A stretch of DNA of 64,000 nucleotides from an uncultured bacterium (lineage in GTDB: Bacteria > Verrucomicrobiota > Kiritimatiellia > CAIVKH01), in assembly GCA_903906425.1 (NCBI GenBank), contig CAIVKH010000137.1:1-64000 (forward strand), in the 5' to 3' direction. This document shows, piece after piece, positions 1 through 6,549 of the stretch. A program made the translations under genes and the position numbers. The notes under the pieces are model-generated. The model was not told where the DNA came from and made no database searches. It was given only the letters and a program-made list of their open reading frames with translations. Position 1 is the stretch's first letter; every line of letters starts with the position of its first letter.

Positions 1-620
1 AGCACCACGGTCTGGTCGAAGCGCACAAAGTCCGGATAGCCGCGGTCCATGACGTAGAAGGCGCCGGCCTCAATGGCCAGCTCGTCCAGCACGGTCACAT
101 CGGCAACCGCCGCGGGCGTGACGATCACCACGGTGGGGATGGTGCCGCGCAGCGCCATTTCCAATGGTTGGAAATTTTCGCGTGCGCAACTTCCAATGAT
201 TGGAAAGAGCGAAAGGCACAGGCTGATGGTGGTGGAATCCAGCGCGTAGGCCGCCTGCCGGAGCTGGACGCTGAACTCTTCCTGCGCATAAAGATCGGCG
301 GCCTGCGCGATGAGCACGCCTGCAAAATCAGCAAAGATACGCCAGTCGCGCGATTCGTTGGCGTCGGCCAGCGTGCTGCGCGCGGCGTCCGACCGGACGC
401 CGCAGTGATAGAGCTTGTCCTCCACCGCGCGCAGACACGTTTCGATGTCGCGCAAACTTTCCTTGCCCATTAGATGGGCGTACGCCAGCACGAGGAATTG
501 CTCATAGCAACTCAGCGAGCGGACATGGTGATCGCCTTGATAACGCCGGACGCACTTCTTGAATTCATACCTCGGCAGCGTGTCCATCAACTGGGCAAAA
601 ACAATCCGTCCTGATCGCAT
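1..620 (-). CDS. IS4-family transposase (DUF4372), 3'-partial, carrying an in-frame palindrome pair
   Basis: The frame is open from an ATG at 618-620 to the window edge. The N-terminus (MRSGRIVFAQLMDTLP) and the motifs LADANESRDWRIFADF, YALDSTTISLCLSLF and GAFYVMDRGY identify a DDE transposase of the IS4 family with an N-terminal DUF4372 region. The Asp of LDSTT and the Asp of VMDRGY are the first two catalytic residues; the Y-R-E-K part lies off the window. Between SLF and LRGTIP, relatives carry a conserved block of the W-x-x-F-R ... K-L-H-T-L-L-D kind. Here that block is replaced by 16 residues (PIIGSCARENFQPLEMA region) encoded by a palindrome pair at 159-173 and 191-205. The frame is preserved, but loss of this block probably inactivates the enzyme. 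The family call is firm; the replaced block is compared from memory. Confidence 0.85.
   Translation of the reverse strand, partial: MRSGRIVFAQLMDTLPRYEFKKCVRRYQGDHHVRSLSCYEQFLVLAYAHLMGKESLRDIETCLRAVEDKLYHCGVRSDAARSTLADANESRDWRIFADFAGVLIAQAADLYAQEEFSVQLRQAAYALDSTTISLCLSLFPIIGSCARENFQPLEMALRGTIPTVVIVTPAAVADVTVLDELAIEAGAFYVMDRGYPDFVRFDQTVV
159..205. repeat. Palindrome pair, 32-bp period, inside IS4 transposase
   Basis: Copies are TTCCAATGGTTGGAA at 159-173 (one mismatch) and TTCCAATGATTGGAA at 191-205, with a 17-bp spacer. This locus is inside coding sequence, in frame. Confidence 0.9.
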
Positions 621-770
621 GGCGGCACTCCCCCAAAGGGAAAGACCGTCCGGAACACGGCGGCGAAAATGAAATACAAAAATGTTCCGGCAGCAGTTTC
701 AGCCTTGCAGACACGGCACGAAATCTATGTGCTTGGAAAATTAACCGGACAGTAGTGGCCTCCCGCAGAC

Positions 771-785
771 TTCCAATCATTGGAA
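771..785. repeat. Single palindrome copy
   Basis: One TTCCAATCATTGGAA, 1 bp downstream of the stop codon of the minus-strand sugar isomerase gene. There is no partner at +32 or -32. It lies between that gene and the IS end, so a neighbour copy may have been lost when the IS inserted. Confidence 0.85.
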
Positions 786-786
786 C

Positions 787-1644
787 TCATGAGAATGTCT
801 TGGTGAGTTCTTCGACGAATTGGCGCGCCTTTCGCGCCTCGGCGGCGATCTGCTGTAGGTCGCCGCGATCAAGGCATTCGATCACTAGCGGTCCGCCGGT
901 GAAACCGCCCTGCCGCAAACGCGACAGAACTTTCGGGAAATCCACTTTGCCGGTGCCGGGCGTCAGCAGGACTTCCTTCGGCGGACGGAAATCTTTCACG
1001 CTCATTCCAACGACGAGGCCGTCAACAGTCGCGGCATCGTTAACGGGATCGAGTTTGCTGTCGGAATAGTAGAAAATATTTCCGGGGTCATACCATAATC
1101 GGAAATTCTTACGGCCGACCTGCTCGATCAGCTTGCGGCACTGCGCACCGCTCGCGTTATTGCCGCCGTGCGGCTTGATGCTCAAGCCGACTTTCTTTTC
1201 GGACGCGAAGTCGCAACATCCGGCGATCGTTTTGTAGTAGGCGTCCGCATGGTTTTCGTCGGTGCCGCCGAGCAGCAGATTCGGGCAGCCGCATGCGGCG
1301 GAATTTTCGATGAGCCGTTTCAAGCCGGTTGCATCGTTGAATTGGCCGCCCCAGACTGAAATGATTTGCAATCCGCGCTGCTTCGCCTCGGCACCAACCG
1401 CCGCGGCTTCATCGGGCGTGGACTCGGTGCTGACGATGAGATTGTTTTTGCTCTTGGTCGTCATCAGGCCGACGTACGTGAAGCCCGCGCCAGCGATGGC
1501 ATCGAACGTGACGCGCCAGTCTTGTTCGGCCCACGGTCGCGTGTAGCAGCCGATTTGCCATCGCGGCATTTCGTCCGCGAAGCTCCGCGTCGCCAGCGCG
1601 CCCGCAGTCAAGGCAAGCCCGTTGAGAAATTCACGCCGGTTCAT
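787..1644 (-). CDS. Sugar phosphate isomerase/epimerase-type TIM-barrel protein, Tat-exported
   Basis: A 285-residue protein with an N-terminal MNRREFLNGLALTAGALATRS leader of the twin-arginine type, followed by a xylose-isomerase-like TIM barrel. Visible family motifs are GCYTRPW near the start, KPHGG (about residue 157), YDPGN (about 186), MSVKDF and a C-terminal VIECLD with the usual metal-binding Glu. Such proteins isomerise or epimerise free or modified sugars. It is the last gene of a minus-strand operon, 21 bp after a multihaem cytochrome and downstream of a GMC sugar dehydrogenase. It may therefore process the keto-sugar made by that dehydrogenase in the periplasm. The fold is clear; the substrate is inferred from context only. 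Confidence 0.8.
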   Translation of the reverse strand: MNRREFLNGLALTAGALATRSFADEMPRWQIGCYTRPWAEQDWRVTFDAIAGAGFTYVGLMTTKSKNNLIVSTESTPDEAAAVGAEAKQRGLQIISVWGGQFNDATGLKRLIENSAACGCPNLLLGGTDENHADAYYKTIAGCCDFASEKKVGLSIKPHGGNNASGAQCRKLIEQVGRKNFRLWYDPGNIFYYSDSKLDPVNDAATVDGLVVGMSVKDFRPPKEVLLTPGTGKVDFPKVLSRLRQGGFTGGPLVIECLDRGDLQQIAAEARKARQFVEELTKTFS

Positions 1645-1665
1645 GGTGTTCTCCTCTGATTTTTA

Positions 1666-2820
1666 TTACGGCAATTTCGATGGTGCGTTCTCGATCATCG
1701 GAAGCACGGAGCCGGATGTGTCTTGCGGCGCGCGATGGGGCACGCCCGCCGGATGGCAGTCGAGGCAGCGGACGGTGTGGATGTTGTGCTTGCTCGCGTG
1801 TGAGCGGAACGTCGTGTCCATCGTGATTACATCGAGGCCGCAGGATTGGCGCGCCGGATGACACATTGCGCAGGAGGCACGCGCGTCGTTGGAATGCGGC
1901 GAGTGGCAGGCGACGCAACTTATGCCTTCATGCACGCCTCGCGGGGTGCGGTCGTCGCCGGTGCCCGCCTCGCCATAGGCGTTCGGCGCGTGGCATTGCA
2001 TGCAGAGCCGCTGCCGCGGATCGGATGAGACTTTCACGGGCCGGCCCTGCTCGACAATCTTCGGCACGGATAAATCGTCAGCCGCGAAATGCGTTTTTTC
2101 CTGCCGCACATAGAAGGCGAGTATGTCGCGCCGGAACGCGGGCGGATTGGTGGTCGCGCCGGCCTCCGGCGTGGTGGGCCGCTTGAACGGCTGCCCCGGG
2201 GCGTGCAGTTGATGACAAACCAGACAGGGGATCACCGGACGGGTTGCCGTCTCCGGTTTCTTGAAGGACCACGGTCCCTTCGTGTTGAGCGGCGTCACCA
2301 TGTCGGCCATCTTACCCTCGAAGAACATGCCGTGGCAGAGCAGGCATTGGTCGGCCATCTGCTCGGTCCGGTTGTGTTTTTCATCCATGAAGATTCCGGC
2401 ATAGTTTGTTCCGTGTCCGCTCTTCTGCCAGTGTGCGAACTCCCGCTCGTGGCAGTCGCAGCAGGCCTGCATGATTCTGATCTGTTGCTCCTCGCTGAGG
2501 CGGATGTTGTCATGGTGTGTCTTCGTGAGATGGTAGAAGACCCTTTTGAAATTCTCGCGCACAGCGTGCATCGAATCCGCTGAATGGCCGTGGCACTCCT
2601 TGCAGGACACGTCGCGATGGACGGAGTTAGTTGATTGAGCGTAGGAGGCGGCGATCTCATGGCATGAGACGCAGGTTCTTTCGGCAGGCGTGTGCTCGAA
2701 GTAACCAAGTCCGCCCACGGCCGCGCAGACGATGAACACGGCCGCCATGACCGCAGGCAGCGCAAACCACCGGCGCACCCGAGGACCTTTTTCCGAAGAC
2801 GGTATTGGTTGTTCAGACAT
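1666..2820 (-). CDS. Membrane-anchored nine-haem cytochrome c (NapC/NirT- or NrfH-like anchor)
   Basis: A 384-residue protein with one N-terminal membrane segment (WFALPAVMAAVFIVCAAVGG) followed by nine CxxCH motifs: CVSCH, CKECH, CCDCH, CLLCH, CLVCH, CMQCH, CVACH, CAMCH and CLDCH. The haem part should face the periplasm. The chosen start (MSEQPIP) overlaps the stop of the upstream GMC dehydrogenase gene by 8 bp; an in-frame start five codons earlier is also possible. The likely role is to accept electrons from the dehydrogenase and pass them to quinone-linked or extracellular acceptors. Classical gluconate or glucoside dehydrogenases use small di- or tri-haem cytochromes, so nine haems is unusually many. 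Haem count is seen; electron partner is inferred. Confidence 0.85.
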   Translation of the reverse strand: MSEQPIPSSEKGPRVRRWFALPAVMAAVFIVCAAVGGLGYFEHTPAERTCVSCHEIAASYAQSTNSVHRDVSCKECHGHSADSMHAVRENFKRVFYHLTKTHHDNIRLSEEQQIRIMQACCDCHEREFAHWQKSGHGTNYAGIFMDEKHNRTEQMADQCLLCHGMFFEGKMADMVTPLNTKGPWSFKKPETATRPVIPCLVCHQLHAPGQPFKRPTTPEAGATTNPPAFRRDILAFYVRQEKTHFAADDLSVPKIVEQGRPVKVSSDPRQRLCMQCHAPNAYGEAGTGDDRTPRGVHEGISCVACHSPHSNDARASCAMCHPARQSCGLDVITMDTTFRSHASKHNIHTVRCLDCHPAGVPHRAPQDTSGSVLPMIENAPSKLP

Positions 2821-4474
2821 GGAAATGCGCTCCACTCTTCCACTCTTTGGCGATGTACTCGCCCACCCAGTAACCGAGGGCCATGATTGTCAGCGCGGGA
2901 TTAAAGCCGCCGTTGGTCACATTCAAACTGCCATCGGCGACGAACAGGTTGTCAATCTCGTGCATCTGTCCGTACCGGTTTGTGACCGATGTTTTCGGAT
3001 CGTTGCCCATGCGGCAGGTGCCGGCCTGATGCTGGCCGCCGCTGGGGCCTCCGGCTCCCGGCACGGATGTCCAAACTTCGGACGTGCCAGTTTCGCGGAG
3101 CAACTGTTCCGCTTTTCCAACTATGAACTTCGCGATTTCAATATCGTGAGGATGGCGGTGACCGGAAAGCCGGACCACCGGAATACCCCAGTGATCTTTC
3201 AAGGCCGGATCAATCCGGACGCGCGACTCGAACACCGGCATTTCCTGCACCGGCCCCTTCACGCGAATTGTCCGCTTGTAGTTGCGCCGTTGAAATTCCT
3301 TATGCGCCAGTCCCCATCGCGGCGCGCCCGGCGGGCGAATGCCGGTGTAAAGATACGGCAGCGGGATAAATTCGTTACACAGCATCCCGCCGCCTCGCAA
3401 GCCGCTGTTGCCATGATTGAAATCGGAGAACGCGACGCACGCGCCCGGTCCCGCCTCTTCGTAAATTTCTTCCGGCATAAGACCATCCGCGCCGCAGTAG
3501 GCGTGTCCTTGAAGATTGCGGCCCACCCAGTCGTTGTTGTTGCCCGCGCCGTTGGGAAAAAGTTTCGATTTGGAATTCAGCAACAGCCGCGCCGTCTCCG
3601 TGGCCGAGGCCGACACGACCACGAGGTCCGCCGTCTGTTCCTGCAAGCGATCGTTGCTGTCAAAATATCTGACGCCGCGCGCGTGACCCCGTTCGTCAAT
3701 CATCACCTCGCTCACCACCGTGTTGGTGCGCAGTTCGCAGTTGCCCGTCGCCAGCGCGGCCGGGATGACGGTGTTCTGCGTCCCGCACTTCGCATTGATC
3801 GGGCAGGCGAAGCCCACACACGAACGCATGTGAATGCACTGGGGCCGGCCACCATACGGGATGGAATTGCGCAGCATCGGAATCGGGAACGGATGCCATT
3901 TCAAACGCTCCGCCGCCTTGATGAGCACGCGCGCCTCTTTGTTGTACGGAAAGGCTGGCATCGGCCGCGGCTTGCGGCGCGGTGCCGCAAACGGATTTGT
4001 GCTGTCATCGCCCGCAACGCCAATTTCCCACTCAGCCCGCTCGTAGCAATGTTCGAGATCCTCGTAGCTGATCGGCCAGTCATCGAGCGTCGAACCTTCG
4101 GGACAACCGTACGTCGAGCGCATCTTGAAATCCTGCGGCATGAAACGCCAGGCCATCGCACCATAACTGAGCGTGCCGCTGCCCACGCAGGCTGCGACAT
4201 TGTTGTAGCCGCTTTCGCTGGGCAGCACGATTCGCGTCGAGCCATCGGGGTTTTCGCACACGCGGCAATAGCGCGCATCATCGGGGCCGTAGGCGTTGCC
4301 CAACACCGTCGTGCGTTGCGAAAATAGTTCGTCATCGGTGTGATCGTCGAACGTCTGCCACGTGCCGCGCTCCAACAGCACCACCGAAAGCCCCGCCTCG
4401 GCCAGCACCTTGGACACCACGCCACCGCCCGCGCCCGCGCCTACAATCACCGCATTCACGTGTTTGTTCGCCAT
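2813..4474 (-). CDS. GMC-family FAD-dependent sugar dehydrogenase, large subunit
   Basis: A 553-residue glucose-methanol-choline oxidoreductase. The N-terminus (MANKHVNAVIVGAGAGGG) holds the FAD dinucleotide-binding motif. The C-terminus shows HQAGTCRMG and GFNPALTIMALG, which carry the His/Asn active-site pair. Cys213, Cys219, Cys224 and Cys230 form a cluster in the region where bacterial FAD glucose dehydrogenases bind an iron-sulfur centre; assigning a cluster here is inference. The start at MANK is preferred because it lies 23 bp after the small-subunit stop; a longer frame upstream overlaps that gene. No signal peptide is visible, so export would rely on the Tat-bearing small subunit, as in gluconate 2-dehydrogenase and glucoside 3-dehydrogenase. 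The sugar substrate is not determinable here. Confidence 0.88.
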   Translation of the reverse strand: MANKHVNAVIVGAGAGGGVVSKVLAEAGLSVVLLERGTWQTFDDHTDDELFSQRTTVLGNAYGPDDARYCRVCENPDGSTRIVLPSESGYNNVAACVGSGTLSYGAMAWRFMPQDFKMRSTYGCPEGSTLDDWPISYEDLEHCYERAEWEIGVAGDDSTNPFAAPRRKPRPMPAFPYNKEARVLIKAAERLKWHPFPIPMLRNSIPYGGRPQCIHMRSCVGFACPINAKCGTQNTVIPAALATGNCELRTNTVVSEVMIDERGHARGVRYFDSNDRLQEQTADLVVVSASATETARLLLNSKSKLFPNGAGNNNDWVGRNLQGHAYCGADGLMPEEIYEEAGPGACVAFSDFNHGNSGLRGGGMLCNEFIPLPYLYTGIRPPGAPRWGLAHKEFQRRNYKRTIRVKGPVQEMPVFESRVRIDPALKDHWGIPVVRLSGHRHPHDIEIAKFIVGKAEQLLRETGTSEVWTSVPGAGGPSGGQHQAGTCRMGNDPKTSVTNRYGQMHEIDNLFVADGSLNVTNGGFNPALTIMALGYWVGEYIAKEWKSGAHFHV

Positions 4475-4497
4475 CGTCGTCACCTTCCGCCGTTTGT

Positions 4498-5091
4498 TCA
4501 GCCGTACCGGTTCTGCCCGATCACCCGCGGATATTCCAATCCCAGCATTTTGTAGCTCGCGTAATTGCGGTTGCCGCCGTGCCGCGGACTTCCATAGAAA
4601 CCTTGCATGACATGATCGCGGACGAGATTGAAAAACTCCGACGCCGACGGTTTCGTCCAGATATCTTTCGGGATCTTGTTCGACTCCAGCATCTGCAGAA
4701 GTTTCGTCTGATCGCCCCACGCCAGCGATTCGAACGGCTTGCTGAAAACCGCCTGGCTGGTTTGCGCCAGACAGACCAGCCCCGCGCGATACTTCGCCGC
4801 AAAGCGCCGGTACGGTCCGTCGAGCTGGCGATCAATGAAAAAGATCACCCCTACCTCGCGCGCACCTGGATCGCGATCCGCCGGAATAATCTGCTCTGCG
4901 ATCGCCTCCACCAGCGACGCTTCGCCGGCGGTCAACACCCGCCACGTCCCTTCGGGCGCGCGCCCCAAGCGGCCCACAAATTTCGCCGATCCCACGCCCG
5001 CAGCGACGCCACCGGCCGCCGTCGCGATAAGTTTGAGGCAAGTGCGTCGCGACACACCACCCCGCTTGCCGTCCAAATCCATTTTATTCAC
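4498..5091 (-). CDS. Gluconate 2-dehydrogenase subunit 3-like small subunit, Tat signal
   Basis: A 197-residue protein of the gluconate 2-dehydrogenase subunit 3 family. It has a twin-arginine leader (GGVSRRTCLKLIATAAGGVA) and the family pattern LTAGEASLVEAIAEQIIPAD ... PGAREVGVIFFIDRQL ... YASYKMLGLEYPR. In related systems this subunit carries the folded GMC flavoprotein across the membrane and contributes to the complex. It is the first gene of the operon; GMC dehydrogenase, cytochrome and sugar isomerase follow on the same strand. Upstream is a non-coding repeat region, so the operon promoter should lie between 5091 and about 5140, just before a triplet of the window-wide palindrome. Confidence 0.85.
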   Translation of the reverse strand: MNKMDLDGKRGGVSRRTCLKLIATAAGGVAAGVGSAKFVGRLGRAPEGTWRVLTAGEASLVEAIAEQIIPADRDPGAREVGVIFFIDRQLDGPYRRFAAKYRAGLVCLAQTSQAVFSKPFESLAWGDQTKLLQMLESNKIPKDIWTKPSASEFFNLVRDHVMQGFYGSPRHGGNRNYASYKMLGLEYPRVIGQNRYG

Positions 5092-5141
5092 ATCTGGTCT
5101 CCCTCTGCATCTGCCCTATCGTCATTTTGCATAATCGTGAC

Positions 5142-5219
5142 TTCCAATCATTGGAAATCTGCGCGCCGTCTTTCTCCAATGATTGGAAAAGTGAAAGCCC
5201 AAACTTCCAATCATTGGAA
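5142..5219. repeat. Palindrome triplet upstream of the sugar dehydrogenase operon
   Basis: Three copies at 5142-5156, 5174-5188 (CTCCAATGATTGGAA variant) and 5205-5219. The first step is 32 bp and the second 31 bp, one of two exceptions to the 32-bp rule in the window. The left flank GTGAC is shared with the locus at 63333. Confidence 0.88.
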
Positions 5220-5239
5220 ACACAGGAGAAGCGACATTC

Positions 5240-5520
5240 CTGTCGCCGTCGGTACGGGGGCGGGGGCATCTTGCCCTCGTGGCCGTCATGCCGCCGCCGG
5301 TTCGACAGGCCCGGACGGGCCGCACGTTGACAGCCCGGCGCAACGCGCCGGGAACAGGACACGAAAAATGGACAAGCCCTGAAAGGGCGAAACCTCCCGC
5401 GCAATTACGCCCCTTCATGGCTTGGGTTGTCGGCATTCATTTTCCCGAGGCGTTGCCCCGGGCTGTCCACTCACGGCCTTTCAGGCCTTACACCGCTGAT
5501 CTCCGGCGGGTCGTTCGGCT
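5240..5520. repeat. GC-rich hairpin remnants (REP-like)
   Basis: Non-coding stretch with at least four short inverted repeats: CCCGGCGC/GCGCCGGG (5334-5352), GCCCT/AGGGC around GAA (5376-5388), an imperfect CCCGAGGC/GCCCCGGG (5444-5462) and GGCC-TTTCA-GGCC (5475-5487). Such sequences resemble degraded REP/RAYT-type elements scattered through large soil-bacterial genomes. No transposase is encoded here. No convincing gene is visible between 5092 and 6549. Confidence 0.55.
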
Positions 5521-5538
5521 GTTATATAACTGCTAACT

Positions 5539-5586
5539 TAGCGACTGACCCCATTCTTTTCGTAGCGACTGACCCCATTCTTTTCG
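5539..5586. repeat. 24-bp tandem duplication preceding the 41-bp array
   Basis: Two perfect head-to-tail copies of a 24-bp unit beginning TAGCGACTGACCCCATTC, at 5539-5562 and 5563-5586. The core GGGGTCAGTCGC, read on the other strand, resembles termini I associate with RAYT-type REP elements; that link is from memory. The array of 41-bp units begins immediately after. Confidence 0.75.
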
Positions 5587-5913
5587 TTACCAGGCGCGTT
5601 CCAAATTCTGGAATGCATGTTTCCACGTTACCAGACGCGTTCCAAGTTTTGGAATGCAGGTATCCACGTTACCAGACGCATTCAAAATTCTGGAATACAG
5701 GTTTCCACGTTACCAGGCGCGTTCCAAATTCTGGAATGCATGTTTCCACGTTACCAGGCGCGTTCCAAGTTTTGGAATGCAAGTTTCCACGTTACTAGGC
5801 TCGTTCCAAATTCTGGAATGCAGGTATCCACGTTACTAGGCTCGTTCCAAATTTTGGAATGCAGGTATCCACGTTACTAGGCTAGTTCCAAATTCTGGAA
5901 AGCTCTCCGGAAG
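5587..5913. repeat. Tandem array of eight 41-bp units, each with a TTCCA...TGGAA palindrome
   Basis: Eight imperfect palindromes of the form TTCCAAATTCTGGAA start at 5599, 5640, 5681, 5722, 5763, 5804, 5845 and 5886, all exactly 41 bp apart. The intervening 26 bp reads approximately TGCAKGTWTCCACGTTAC followed by a YAGRCKCG-like stretch. Units differ by a few substitutions (AAGTTTTGG or AAATTTTGG centres; ACCAGGCGCG becoming ACTAGGCTCG towards the right end) but never in length. The period is not a multiple of three, so the long frames through the array are artefacts. The palindrome arms resemble those of the dispersed 15-bp family, one copy of which sits just beyond the last unit at 5928. 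Confidence 0.92.
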
Positions 5914-5927
5914 CCAATCGCCAGATT

Positions 5928-5942
5928 TTCCAATCATTGGAA
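5928..5942. repeat. Single palindrome copy at the end of the 41-bp array
   Basis: One TTCCAATCATTGGAA, 42 bp after the start of the last array palindrome. It joins the array to a short open stretch that looks like a gene remnant. Confidence 0.85.
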
Positions 5943-6051
5943 ACCACCGCGCGGCGTCACGCAGGACATCATGGTGCCGCGCCTCGAAGGCGGCTACACG
6001 ATCCTGCATTTCGCCAGCGGCCTGCTGATGAGCACCGAAATCGGCGCGTGA
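5941..6051 (+). pseudogene. Possible 3'-end gene remnant
   Basis: From the palindrome at 5928 a frame runs to a TGA at 6049-6051 and encodes about 36 residues, including the ordinary-looking protein text VTQDIMVPRLEGGY and TILHFASGLLMSTEIGA. It has no start of its own, and its upstream part is replaced by the palindrome and tandem array. I do not recognise the family. It may be the tail of a gene truncated by repeat insertion, or chance. Confidence 0.3.
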
Positions 6052-6109
6052 TCCCATCAGCGGACGGAGGGCGGCATTCAAACAGAAGGACGCGAAGGGC
6101 GCTGCCCCG

Positions 6110-6495
6110 GCAGGGGCAGCCGGAAGGTAGCCGGTGGTGCCAACCACCGGAACGGTCAAACGAGAAGTCATCATTCGCCCCGGCAGGGGCGGCGGAGTCT
6201 CATCTTGAAGGTAGGGACCGCTCGCCGAGCGGTCCGTCCGACGGCGCGGTGGGCCACCGCGCCCTACCAATCATCTTTTGTGCGCGCGATCCGGTGGCTT
6301 GCGCCACCGGCTACCATCCATCGGCCCATCCGGGCCTTCCCGTCGCTACGTGGCGACGGCAGACCGGATCATGCGTCGCTACGCGACGCGGCCGGGGTCG
6401 GCGACCCCGGCTACAATCCGTGGGTTGAAACCCGCGGCTACATGCACCGCGTCGCTCTGCGACGCCCGGTGGCGGGGATGTTACCCCGCCCTCCA
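6110..6495. repeat. Cluster of dispersed GC-rich hairpins ending in GGCTAC-like tails
   Basis: A non-coding run of short perfect stems, each with a 3-5 nt loop. Examples: GACCGCTC/GAGCGGTC (6216-6234), GGCGCGGTG/CACCGCGCC (6243-6263), then CCGGTGGC/GCCACCGG, GTCGC/GCGAC, GCGTCGC/GCGACGC, CCGGGGTC/GACCCCGG, TGGGTT/AACCC and CGGGG/CCCCG through to 6490. Several are followed by GGCTACMA or CCCTACCA, so they look like one repeat family with changing stems and a constant tail. No gene is seen here. Confidence 0.7.
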
Positions 6496-6499
6496 TCTT

Positions 6500-6546
6500 T
6501 TCCAATGGTTGGAAGTTTGCGGACCGGTTGTTTCCAATGATTGGAA
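6500..6546. repeat. Palindrome pair 3' of the RND gene
   Basis: Copies TTCCAATGGTTGGAA (6500-6514, same variant as in the IS4 transposase) and TTCCAATGATTGGAA (6532-6546), period 32. The second copy ends 3 bp from the stop codon of the efflux permease. Confidence 0.9.
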
Positions 6547-6549
6547 GAC

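Larger units (their letters stand above)
1..757 (-). mobile_element. Partial IS4-type insertion sequence (transposase-start end)
   Basis: The window opens inside an insertion sequence whose transposase is read on the minus strand and continues beyond position 1. About 110-137 bp upstream of the transposase ATG is the stretch TTAACCGGACAGTAGTG (741-757). It resembles the terminal inverted repeats I recall for IS4-family elements with DUF4372 transposases, so the element probably ends near 757. The other terminus is outside the window, so the inverted repeat and target duplication cannot be checked. The element body carries a copy of the window-wide palindrome pair at 159-205. Confidence 0.55.

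Noticed and set aside
2732-4327. Long plus-strand frame opposite the GMC dehydrogenase
   Set aside because: Arg/Ala-rich shadow without motifs; the minus-strand gene has clear FAD and active-site motifs.
5427-5880. Open frames through the 41-bp array
   Set aside because: The period is not divisible by three, so the frames merely rotate through the same repeat; no start, ribosome site or family.
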